The notes under the pieces are model-generated. The model had not been told where the DNA came from, did not search any database, and saw nothing but the letters and a program-made list of their open reading frames with translations. From an uncultured Agathobaculum sp. (GTDB taxonomy: Bacteria > Bacillota > Clostridia > Oscillospirales > Butyricicoccaceae), in contig CALWJG010000106.1 in NCBI GenBank assembly GCA_944380945.1, positions 1 through 5,889 on the forward strand: DNA of 5,889 nt, in the 5' to 3' direction. Shown here in pieces: positions 1 through 4,310 of this stretch. Position 1 is the stretch's first letter. Each line of letters begins with the position of its first letter. Made by a program: the position numbers and the translations under genes.

Positions 1-39
1 TCTATGACTTCGGTGGTTCGAATCCACCACCTCCCACCA
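1..39 (+). tRNA. 3' end of a class II tRNA, probably tRNA-Tyr (5' part outside window)
   Basis: Only the last 39 bases are present. The T arm is visible as GGTGG (12-16), loop TTCGAAT (17-23) and CCACC (24-28). It is followed by a seven-base acceptor 3' strand ACCTCCC (29-35), discriminator A36 and an encoded CCA (37-39). The bases before the T arm, TC-TAT-GAC, look like the end of a short variable arm (a GTC/GAC stem if the base before the window is G), which points to a class II tRNA (Tyr, Leu or Ser). The length and the GACTTC ending resemble tRNA-Tyr of clostridia. The anticodon lies outside the window, so the identity is an inference; the tRNA call itself is firm. Confidence 0.87.
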
Positions 40-43
40 GCTG

Positions 44-78
44 AGAAAAGTGCTCATTTTGAGCACTTTTCTTCTTTT
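44..78 (+). terminator. Rho-independent terminator of the tRNA transcript
   Basis: A perfect 12-bp stem pairs bases 44-55 with 61-72 around the five-base loop ATTTT, and the 3' side runs into a T-rich tail (CTTTTCTTCTTTT). It starts five bases after the tRNA CCA end, so it should end the tRNA transcript. The stem also carries an A-rich 5' side, so it could back up termination of the minus-strand gene arriving from the right. Confidence 0.88.
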
Positions 79-112
79 GTGCGTTCCACCCTTTGCGGGA
101 TGTCTCCCTTCT

Positions 113-147
113 GCAAAGCAAAACCGGCTGCGCTTGCAGCCGGTTTT
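113..147 (-). terminator. Rho-independent terminator of the minus-strand oxidoreductase gene
   Basis: A perfect 12-bp stem (120-131 with 136-147) closes a GCTT loop. On the minus strand the stem ends in TTTT and is followed by GCTTTGC. It lies about 20 bases past the stop codon of the oxidoreductase gene, so it is the expected 3' end of that mRNA. The AAAA/TTTT ends make it usable in both directions, as is common between converging transcripts. A second weaker inverted repeat, CTTTGC (91-96) with GCAAAG (113-118), lies just beyond it on the minus strand. Confidence 0.87.
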
Positions 148-165
148 GTTATTTCCTTAGAAAGC

Positions 166-1785
166 TCAGAAGATCCATTCCTCTTCCTTCTGCTCGCCGC
201 AGTACTTGCGCAGCGTTTCGCGGATGGCGCGCGGACCCTTGTTGAGCTCATTGAACATGGCAACAACCGTGTCGCCCACGCCGATCTCAAACAGGTTGAC
301 GCCAAAGTAGAAACGGTTGGACAGCAGCGGATACAGCTGGTATTCATCCACCTGATCGCCCAGCTTGGGGTTGCCGATCAGCGAGCGGACATGATCCAGA
401 TGCGCGTCCGGGCTGAGCTCAAAGGCATCGCCGCGGTCGTCCACACCGACCAGATAGCGCAGCCAGCCGGCCAGCACCAGCGGGATATAGACCAGCTTGG
501 TCGCGCGGTGCGCGGGCAGCGTGGAGTTGTAGTAAGCGTACAGCGTCGAGCCGAAGCGCAGCGGGATCTTACGCGAGGTATCGGTCGCGATACGCTGCGG
601 GGAATCCTGCAGGAACGGGTTGGGATAACGCTCGCCCAGCACCTCGTGCAGGAACTCGACCGGGTCGATCACGCCCGGGTCGGCGACCATGGGCATGGCC
701 TCCTGCTCGCTCATGCGGGTGATCAGCGTGACGATCTCCGGGTCCTTCATCATGGCGCTGATCTGGGTGTAGCCCAGCATGCAGCCGTAAACGCCGAGCG
801 CGGTGTCCATCGGGTTCATGCAGGTGCTGACCTTCATCTGCGCGGACTTCTCGACGATGTCGCGGCGAGTCAGGATGACGCCACACTGCTCGAGCGGCGG
901 ATGGCCGTTCGGGAACGCATCCTCGATCAGCAGATAATGCAGGTTCTCGGTATTGACATAGATCGCGCCGACCGTATTCTTCGCGGTCACGAACGGGCGG
1001 GCATTCTCCAGACCGTCCTCCTCGAGCTTTTCCGCGATACGCATATCCGGATGCGGGGTGATCTTGTCGATCATGGAGAGCGGATAGGTGTTTTTCTTGA
1101 GCAGGAAGAAGTACTCATCCTCGGTGATGAACTTCTTTTCCTGCCAGCCGCGCGCCATGTAGCGCATCGCGCGCTCCAGACGGGTGCCGTTGTCCGAGCA
1201 GTTATCCAGCGATACCAGCGCGAGCGGCGACAGGCCGGCGCGGCAACGCGCCAGACAGAGCGACGCGAGCTTGCCGAAGAACGAGATGCAGCCCTCCGGG
1301 CCGTTATCACGATCGTGCGCATAATCGGACAGGAACTCATGCGCGTCATTCTGGAACACATAGCCCTTTTCCGTCAGGGTGAAGCTGACCATCTGCAGCG
1401 AGGGCGCAAGGAATACCTCCTGCAGGCGGGCCATATCCTCGCTCATCTTGAGGCTTTCCGTGACCGATGCGACGATCTCCTTGTTGATCGTGCCGTTGGA
1501 ATACAGCGTGACGACCAGCGAAAGGTGGTCACAAGCGCGGTAGCAGCGGTCGATCAGCTCTTCATCATAACCGTCGCAGCAGATGATGCCGGCGTCCGAC
1601 AGGCCGGCCGTCAGCATACGCTGTGCCAGAACAGCGGGAAAAGCCCGGAACAGGTTGCCCGCGCCAAAGTGCAGCCAGGTCGGCGCCTTGCGCGTATTCT
1701 CGCGCACCGCATCGATGTCATACTGCGGCAGGCGGTACCCCTTCCAGGACGCATTATGCTTGATACTCTCTTTTGTCAATTTCAT
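166..1785 (-). CDS. Mannitol dehydrogenase family oxidoreductase, probably D-fructuronate reductase (UxuB-like)
   Basis: This 539-residue protein belongs to the polyol-specific long-chain dehydrogenases. It probably interconverts D-fructuronate and D-mannonate with NAD(H) in the cytoplasm, a step of glucuronate catabolism. Visible signatures are a nucleotide-binding turn HFGAGNLFRAF (39-49), TLTEKGY (136-142), SLDNCSDNG (192-200), SMIDKITPHPD (237-247) and the active-site segment K318-x5-N324-P-M-D327. The family usually has His where D327 stands, as far as I recall. E. coli UxuB and UxaB are about 485 residues; this length matches the longer variants common in Firmicutes and Thermotoga. The ATG is preceded by AAAGGAAG about ten bases upstream, and the gene has its own promoter and terminator. 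Altronate or mannitol oxidoreductase activity is possible: family certain, substrate inferred from similarity and from the GPH transporter in the window. Confidence 0.88.
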   Translation of the reverse strand: MKLTKESIKHNASWKGYRLPQYDIDAVRENTRKAPTWLHFGAGNLFRAFPAVLAQRMLTAGLSDAGIICCDGYDEELIDRCYRACDHLSLVVTLYSNGTINKEIVASVTESLKMSEDMARLQEVFLAPSLQMVSFTLTEKGYVFQNDAHEFLSDYAHDRDNGPEGCISFFGKLASLCLARCRAGLSPLALVSLDNCSDNGTRLERAMRYMARGWQEKKFITEDEYFFLLKKNTYPLSMIDKITPHPDMRIAEKLEEDGLENARPFVTAKNTVGAIYVNTENLHYLLIEDAFPNGHPPLEQCGVILTRRDIVEKSAQMKVSTCMNPMDTALGVYGCMLGYTQISAMMKDPEIVTLITRMSEQEAMPMVADPGVIDPVEFLHEVLGERYPNPFLQDSPQRIATDTSRKIPLRFGSTLYAYYNSTLPAHRATKLVYIPLVLAGWLRYLVGVDDRGDAFELSPDAHLDHVRSLIGNPKLGDQVDEYQLYPLLSNRFYFGVNLFEIGVGDTVVAMFNELNKGPRAIRETLRKYCGEQKEEEWIF

Positions 1786-1793
1786 AAAGCGGT

Positions 1794-1803
1794 CACTTCC
1801 TTT
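1794..1803 (-). promoter_or_regulatory. Ribosome binding site of the oxidoreductase gene
   Basis: On the minus strand the sequence reads AAAGGAAGTG, ending about eight bases before the ATG at 1785. It is the only good Shine-Dalgarno match near the first in-frame Met, and it supports this start over the internal Mets. Confidence 0.7.
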
Positions 1804-1807
1804 CAGC

Positions 1808-1825
1808 GAACGGCTCGACCCGTTC
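1808..1825. promoter_or_regulatory. Inverted repeat in the leader of the oxidoreductase gene (operator or small hairpin)
   Basis: GAACGG (1808-1813) and CCGTTC (1820-1825) form a perfect 6-bp inverted repeat around CTCGAC. It lies between the predicted -10 box and the ribosome binding site. It could be a repressor site just downstream of the transcription start or a 5'-UTR hairpin. No regulator is encoded nearby to decide. Confidence 0.35.
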
Positions 1826-1841
1826 TTCTCCGACTATATAT

Positions 1842-1850
1842 AGTATAACA
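1842..1850 (-). promoter_or_regulatory. Extended -10 promoter of the oxidoreductase gene
   Basis: On the minus strand the sequence reads TGT-TATACT, an extended -10 element with five of six consensus bases in the hexamer. No good -35 box stands 16-18 bases upstream, which is tolerable for an extended -10 promoter or suggests an activator. The hexamer overlaps a perfect 12-bp palindrome ACTATATATAGT at 1833-1844. The predicted leader is about 50 bases. Confidence 0.6.
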
Positions 1851-1942
1851 AAATATTGGGCGTTTGCATAGGGAAAATCGGAAAACTTACCGAAAAGCCC
1901 GCGTGGTTTTTTCGCACACCGCTCGATCCCGCGCTGCGCGCG

Positions 1943-1976
1943 CAAAAGCCGGCGGAAACCGTGGTTTCCGCCGGCT
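1943..1976 (-). terminator. Strong Rho-independent terminator of folT
   Basis: Bases 1947-1960 and 1963-1976 are perfect inverted complements (14 bp, GC-rich, with a two-base centre that would open to a small loop). On the minus strand the stem is followed by TTTTG. It begins six bases after the folT stop codon and separates folT from the promoter of the next gene. Confidence 0.9.
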
Positions 1977-1982
1977 CTGCCG

Positions 1983-2579
1983 TTACATGGTCTTTTTGCC
2001 GGCCGCGCATTGTCCGCCGGACGCGCCGGGCAGCGCGGCATACAGCCGCAGCACGATCTTCATGCCGAAATACAGCAGCACGACCTCCGCCGGCAGCAGG
2101 ATCAAATTCTTGGGGATGCGCAGCGCCAGCAGCGCGCCCATCGCCTTGCCGCCGGTCACCATCAGCCACAGGGTGTTCAGGCCGATGTTGCAGAAAACAT
2201 TGATGCACGCCTTGGCGCCGATCGCGCGCCAGACCGACAGGCGGCGCGGATACAGCCACAGCCCCCAGAACAGGCCGGCGGTGATCGCAGTGAGCGTATA
2301 ACCCGGGAAATACATGCCCATGGACATGCCGCTCACCATATAGCCCAGCAGGTCGGTGCACACGCCGGCCAGCATGGCCACCGACGGGCCGAACAGCATG
2401 CCAACCGCAGCGTTTGCCAGAAAGCCCACGCCGATCTTGAGATCAGGCGGCAGCTTGATCTCAAGCCCCATCAGCTCGAGCGCGATGTTGAGCGCGATGA
2501 GCAGCGCGGTCAGCGCGAGACAGCGCGTGCTTTTGAGCTCCTGCAGGGAACGAACAAAAATATTCGGAGTTTTGGACAT
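1983..2579 (-). CDS. folT: ECF transporter S component, folate-specific (FolT)
   Basis: This 198-residue, strongly hydrophobic protein is the substrate-binding membrane subunit of an energy-coupling-factor vitamin transporter. It captures folates and is driven by the shared EcfA/EcfA'/EcfT module, which is not in this window. FolT-family features are an N-terminal SLQELKSTRCLALTALLIAL (11-30), FGPSVAMLAGVCTDLLGY (63-80), MYFPGYTL (89-96) and the characteristic RIPKNLILLPAEVVLLY (154-170). About six membrane segments are expected. The start at 2579 (MSKTPNIF) is chosen because AGGAGGTG stands about ten bases upstream; an upstream in-frame Met would place this motif inside the coding region. 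The THF riboswitch upstream independently supports folate specificity. The C-terminal tail (184-198) is small-residue-rich and ends basic, which is not informative. Confidence 0.93.
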   Translation of the reverse strand: MSKTPNIFVRSLQELKSTRCLALTALLIALNIALELMGLEIKLPPDLKIGVGFLANAAVGMLFGPSVAMLAGVCTDLLGYMVSGMSMGMYFPGYTLTAITAGLFWGLWLYPRRLSVWRAIGAKACINVFCNIGLNTLWLMVTGGKAMGALLALRIPKNLILLPAEVVLLYFGMKIVLRLYAALPGASGGQCAAGKKTM

Positions 2580-2588
2580 AGAAAAAGA

Positions 2589-2634
2589 CACCTCCTGATA
2601 AAATTCATCTGTTGCCACAGCGATTTAGGAGATG
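2589..2634 (-). promoter_or_regulatory. Translational expression platform: folT ribosome binding site and its masking sequence
   Basis: The folT Shine-Dalgarno AGGAGGTG (2589-2596, minus strand) can pair over all eight bases, with one G-U, with CATCTCCT (2627-2634) in the same leader, leaving a 30-base loop. The masking strand can instead join a competing hairpin, TTTAGG/CCTAAA at 2624-2640. No terminator with a T-run lies between aptamer and gene. This suggests control of translation initiation, not attenuation. The pairing is read directly from the sequence; the switching is inferred. Confidence 0.6.
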
Positions 2635-2647
2635 CCTAAACAGTTGC

Positions 2648-2751
2648 AGCAGCGGGATGCGGCTCCGGCACCGCAGGGGAAACACTTCCCTTTCGTCCGC
2701 CGGGCAACTCCCCGTCCCGGCAGCACTTAACGCGCCAAAGCCTACTCTGCT
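2648..2751 (-). promoter_or_regulatory. Tetrahydrofolate (THF) riboswitch
   Basis: On the minus strand this region follows the THF aptamer consensus block by block: AGAGTAG, GCGTTAAGTG, a loop with ACGGGGAGTTG, CGAA, TGCGGTG and GCATCCCGCTGC. P1 pairs 2747-2751 with 2648-2652. P2 pairs 2734-2742 with 2661-2669 (nine pairs, two G-U). The arm carrying the conserved loop pairs 2716-2723 with 2697-2704, and the other arm pairs 2686-2690 with 2677-2681. The expected loop-to-J2/1 pseudoknot is possible as GGGA (2709-2712) with TCCC (2654-2657). It binds reduced folates and should lower expression of the folate transporter downstream when folate is plentiful. Covariation-model scoring was not possible here, but motif order, helices and the gene controlled all agree. 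Confidence 0.93.
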
Positions 2752-2764
2752 TTTTCTGTCTTTT

Positions 2765-2793
2765 ATTGTATAAGTCCTGTCAGCGTTTGTCAA
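2765..2793 (-). promoter_or_regulatory. Sigma-A-type promoter of the riboswitch-folT unit
   Basis: On the minus strand a perfect -35 box TTGACA (2788-2793) is separated by exactly 17 bases from TACAAT (2765-2770). Transcription should start near 2758, a few bases before the THF aptamer. The -35 box lies inside the last codons of the HAD phosphatase gene, so folT has its own promoter without a conventional intergenic spacer. Confidence 0.88.
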
Positions 2794-3598
2794 TACCGAA
2801 AACCCGCCGGATGGTGCGGCACACGCCGTCATCATCGTTGGAGGGGCAGATATACTTGGCCGCCGCCTTGAGCGTCTCATGCCCGTTTTCCATCGCGTAG
2901 GACTCCCCTGCCGCCTGCAGCAGCTCGAGATCGTTGAGATAGTCGCCAAAGGCCATGCAGTCGTCCGGCGAGATCCCCAGCCGCGTGCACAGCGCGCCCA
3001 GCGCCCCGCCCTTGTTCATGCCCGGGCGCATCAGGTCCACCCAGTCCGCGCCCGACAGCGCGACCTGCGACGTCTCTGAAAAATCCGCAAACGCGGGCAG
3101 CAGCACCTGCTCCGCGCGGCCCGCGCAGAACAGCGCGACCTTGCACACCGGCTCATGCCGTACAAATTCCAGCAGATCTGGCACTGGCCGGCGGCGCGTG
3201 CAGTACAGCGCGATGTTTTCCTGAAACGCCGCGTCGTCCCCCTGTTCGTAAACGCCGCCATCCTGCGCGGAGACGATGGTATACACCCCGGGCATACGGC
3301 GCACCGCCTCGACCGCGCGGCACACCTCGTCCGCGGGCATAGCGTCAAACGACAGGAGCTTTGCGCCGTCGCACACCATGGCGCCGTTCTCGCTGATGTA
3401 GATGAGCTCGTCCGCGACCGCGCCGAACGAATCGCGAAACTGCTCGTAAAGCGTATAATACTGCCGGCCGGAGGCAGGTGCAAACCGAACCCCCTGCGCA
3501 TACAGCGCATGGATGAGCGCATCCAGCCCCACAGGGAGCCGCTTTTGGCTGTCCAGCAGCGTGCCGTCCATATCGGCGGCGATCAGTTTGATTGGCAT
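2780..3598 (-). CDS. Cof-type HAD-IIB family phosphatase
   Basis: The 272-residue protein is a haloacid-dehalogenase-superfamily hydrolase of the Cof/YbjI-like group, cytoplasmic enzymes that remove phosphate from small molecules such as sugar phosphates or cofactors. All four HAD motifs are intact: IKLIAADMDGTLLD with nucleophile D9 and acid/base D11; ASGR with S43; K196 in MNKGGAL; and FGDYLNDLELL with D219 and D223 for magnesium. The long segment between motifs II and III fits a type IIB cap. Length is normal for the family. Two ATGs stand together at 3601 and 3598; the second is chosen because it sits eight bases after AGGA, but the first is also possible. The gene has its own promoter and no clear terminator before the folT promoter. 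The substrate cannot be read from sequence. Confidence 0.92.
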   Translation of the reverse strand: MPIKLIAADMDGTLLDSQKRLPVGLDALIHALYAQGVRFAPASGRQYYTLYEQFRDSFGAVADELIYISENGAMVCDGAKLLSFDAMPADEVCRAVEAVRRMPGVYTIVSAQDGGVYEQGDDAAFQENIALYCTRRRPVPDLLEFVRHEPVCKVALFCAGRAEQVLLPAFADFSETSQVALSGADWVDLMRPGMNKGGALGALCTRLGISPDDCMAFGDYLNDLELLQAAGESYAMENGHETLKAAAKYICPSNDDDGVCRTIRRVFGIDKR

Positions 3599-3635
3599 CA
3601 TGTCTTTCCTTTCGCACGCTTTGATTCCAAAGCAT

Positions 3636-3664
3636 AGTATACCATCCGGCCGCCGCGCTGTCAC
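3636..3664 (-). promoter_or_regulatory. Promoter of the HAD phosphatase gene
   Basis: On the minus strand GTGACA (3659-3664, five of six consensus bases) and TATACT (3636-3641, five of six) are separated by 17 bases, and the -10 box is extended by TGG. Start of transcription is expected near 3629. This gives a leader of about 30 bases containing the AAAGGAAAG ribosome binding site. Confidence 0.8.
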
Positions 3665-3722
3665 CGGCATTTTTACCCAAAACAGTCTTTCATTCAGAAG
3701 CACCGTTTCACTCATTACATAG

Positions 3723-3739
3723 CCGCCGCTTTGCGGCGG
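3723..3739. repeat. Small GC-rich inverted repeat upstream of the HAD promoter
   Basis: CCGCCGC (3723-3729) and GCGGCGG (3733-3739) pair perfectly around TTT. Neither strand shows a T-run after the stem, so it is not a standard terminator. Function unknown. Confidence 0.5.
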
Positions 3740-3944
3740 AAAACGGTCAGTGGGCTGCGGCCCCGACAGCTTTCTCTCGGCCTTCGTCCAATTCACCTTG
3801 CGCCTCCGATTTTGTGAAAGCAGCCTTGCGTCTGTTCCTTCCATATCATCACGCGCAATTCTATCCGAATTTCGTGTGTATTTGTCCTGCTTTCAGAATT
3901 CCACAAGACCGATCTGCCGGTTTCGACCAATTTGCCCGACGTAT

Positions 3945-3962
3945 TGCACGCATATGCACGCA
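3945..3962. repeat. Tandem TGCACGCA motif upstream of the symporter gene
   Basis: Two identical copies of TGCACGCA (3945-3952 and 3955-3962) are spaced ten bases apart, one helical turn. The same octamer recurs as an inverted pair downstream of the symporter gene (5856-5863 and 5873-5880). A regulator site is possible; no regulator is identified. Confidence 0.4.
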
Positions 3963-4052
3963 CCCCCAAACGATTCCCCGCACTTTCCCACAAAACCGCC
4001 GCGCGCTTTTTGTCCGCAAGTCACGAATTTTCTTTTTGCGCATTTTTCTCAC

Positions 4053-4081
4053 TTGAAACTCCTATATTTCCGTGATAATCT
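4053..4081 (+). promoter_or_regulatory. Candidate promoter of the symporter gene
   Basis: TTGAAA (4053-4058) is a good -35 box, but the -10 choice is unclear. GATAAT (4074-4079) matches five of six bases with a short 15-base spacer, while TAATCT (4076-4081) has the ideal 17-base spacer and a poor match. An activator-dependent promoter would fit. If used, the mRNA leader is about 225 bases. A weaker alternative, TGAACA (4181-4186) with TACAAA (4205-4210), lies closer to the gene and overlaps the operator-like palindrome. Confidence 0.45.
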
Positions 4082-4110
4082 ATATTCAGCAAAACAAATA
4101 AAAAGTTTTG

Positions 4111-4139
4111 CTTGTGCGCCGCGCAAGCGGCGTCACAAG
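4111..4139 (+). other. Leader hairpin with GCAA tetraloop
   Basis: CTTGTG-CGCCGC (4111-4122) pairs with GCGGCG-T-CACAAG (4127-4139): 12 base pairs, one bulged T at 4133 and a GCAA loop of the stable GNRA class. It lies in the presumed untranslated leader of the symporter mRNA. Confidence 0.55.
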
Positions 4140-4169
4140 GTCCCGCCCGATCGCGGGGTCGTCTTTTGG
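4139..4169 (+). terminator. Possible attenuator hairpin in the symporter leader
   Basis: Bases 4139-4146 can pair with 4153-4160 (eight pairs, two G-U, five of them the strong CCCGC/GCGGG core) followed by GTCTTTTGGTT. The T-run is short and interrupted, so this would be a weak terminator at best. It could act as an attenuator for transcripts starting near 4085. Confidence 0.3.
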
Positions 4170-4172
4170 TTG

Positions 4173-4186
4173 TGTTCACGTGAACA
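4173..4186. promoter_or_regulatory. Operator-like perfect palindrome, probable LacI-family-type site
   Basis: TGTTCACGTGAACA is a perfect 14-bp palindrome with a central CG, the symmetry usual for operators of LacI/GalR-family sugar regulators (known for that family; the match here is an inference). It lies about 125 bases before the symporter start, downstream of the best promoter candidate. A repressor bound here could block elongation or a closer promoter. No regulator gene is in the window. Confidence 0.55.
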
Positions 4187-4216
4187 TTTCTGTTTTTCTT
4201 CTTCTACAAAAAAGGG

Positions 4217-4271
4217 GCGCCTCCGGCTACGGCCGGGGGACGCATCCGCCGCAGGCCATGCGGCGGGTGCG
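4217..4271 (+). other. Two stable stem-loops just upstream of the symporter ribosome binding site
   Basis: The first hairpin pairs 4217-4227 with 4232-4243 (bulged A4240) and closes on TACG, a UNCG-type tetraloop. The second pairs 4241-4252 with 4260-4271 (12 perfect pairs including one G-U) around AGGCCAT. They share CGC at 4241-4243, so they compete at the base. No T-run follows on the plus strand; the next bases are A-rich up to the ribosome binding site. On the minus strand the first hairpin is followed by CCCCTTTTTT, so it could stop antisense transcription. Confidence 0.6.
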
Positions 4272-4293
4272 GAAACAAAAAGAAAGCAAATTG

Positions 4294-4301
4294 AGAAGGA
4301 G
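4294..4301 (+). promoter_or_regulatory. Ribosome binding site of the symporter gene
   Basis: GAGAAGGAG ends nine bases before the ATG at 4311. A second, out-of-frame ATG at 4307 sits closer to it and opens a 12-codon frame that overlaps the symporter start, which could affect initiation. Confidence 0.7.
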
Positions 4302-4310
4302 TGTTAATGA

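Larger units (their letters stand above)
3665..4050. other. Divergent intergenic spacer without a convincing gene
   Basis: About 385 bases between the HAD promoter and the region of the symporter promoter. It is pyrimidine-rich on the plus strand and lower in GC than the genes. A 185-codon open frame crosses it (from a GTG at 3750) but has no ribosome binding site, no recognisable domain and non-protein-like composition. The visible structures are a GC-rich hairpin (3723-3729 with 3733-3739) without a T-tail and a tandem TGCACGCA motif at 3945-3962. A regulator binding here is plausible. Confidence 0.6.

Noticed and set aside
1..39. tRNA 3' end as an integration (att) site
   Set aside because: tRNA ends are frequent integration targets, but no direct repeat of this sequence and no integrase is present in the window.
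4..1848. 614-codon open frame on the plus strand
   Set aside because: It lies opposite the oxidoreductase gene and runs through the tRNA end and two terminators. The minus-strand protein has clear family motifs, so this is an antisense shadow caused by GC-biased codon use.
2580..2618. Longer folT start giving 211 residues
   Set aside because: The AGGAGGT site would fall inside the coding region, and no ribosome binding site precedes the earlier Met.
2010..2639. 209-codon open frame on the plus strand
   Set aside because: Shadow of folT with His/Gln/Arg-rich composition typical of an antisense frame; no supporting signals.
3599..3844. N-terminal extension of the HAD phosphatase to 354 residues
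   Set aside because: The extra 82 residues lack any domain and cover the predicted promoter and ribosome binding site; HAD motif I belongs within the first 15 residues.
3816..3894. GAAAGCAG/CTGCTTTC inverted repeat about 60 bases apart
   Set aside because: Eight bases at this distance in a low-complexity spacer are easily chance; no other signal supports it.
3750..4307. 185-codon open frame on the plus strand in the divergent spacer
   Set aside because: GTG start without a ribosome binding site, no domain or membrane pattern, and it overlaps the hairpins and operator-like site of the symporter leader.
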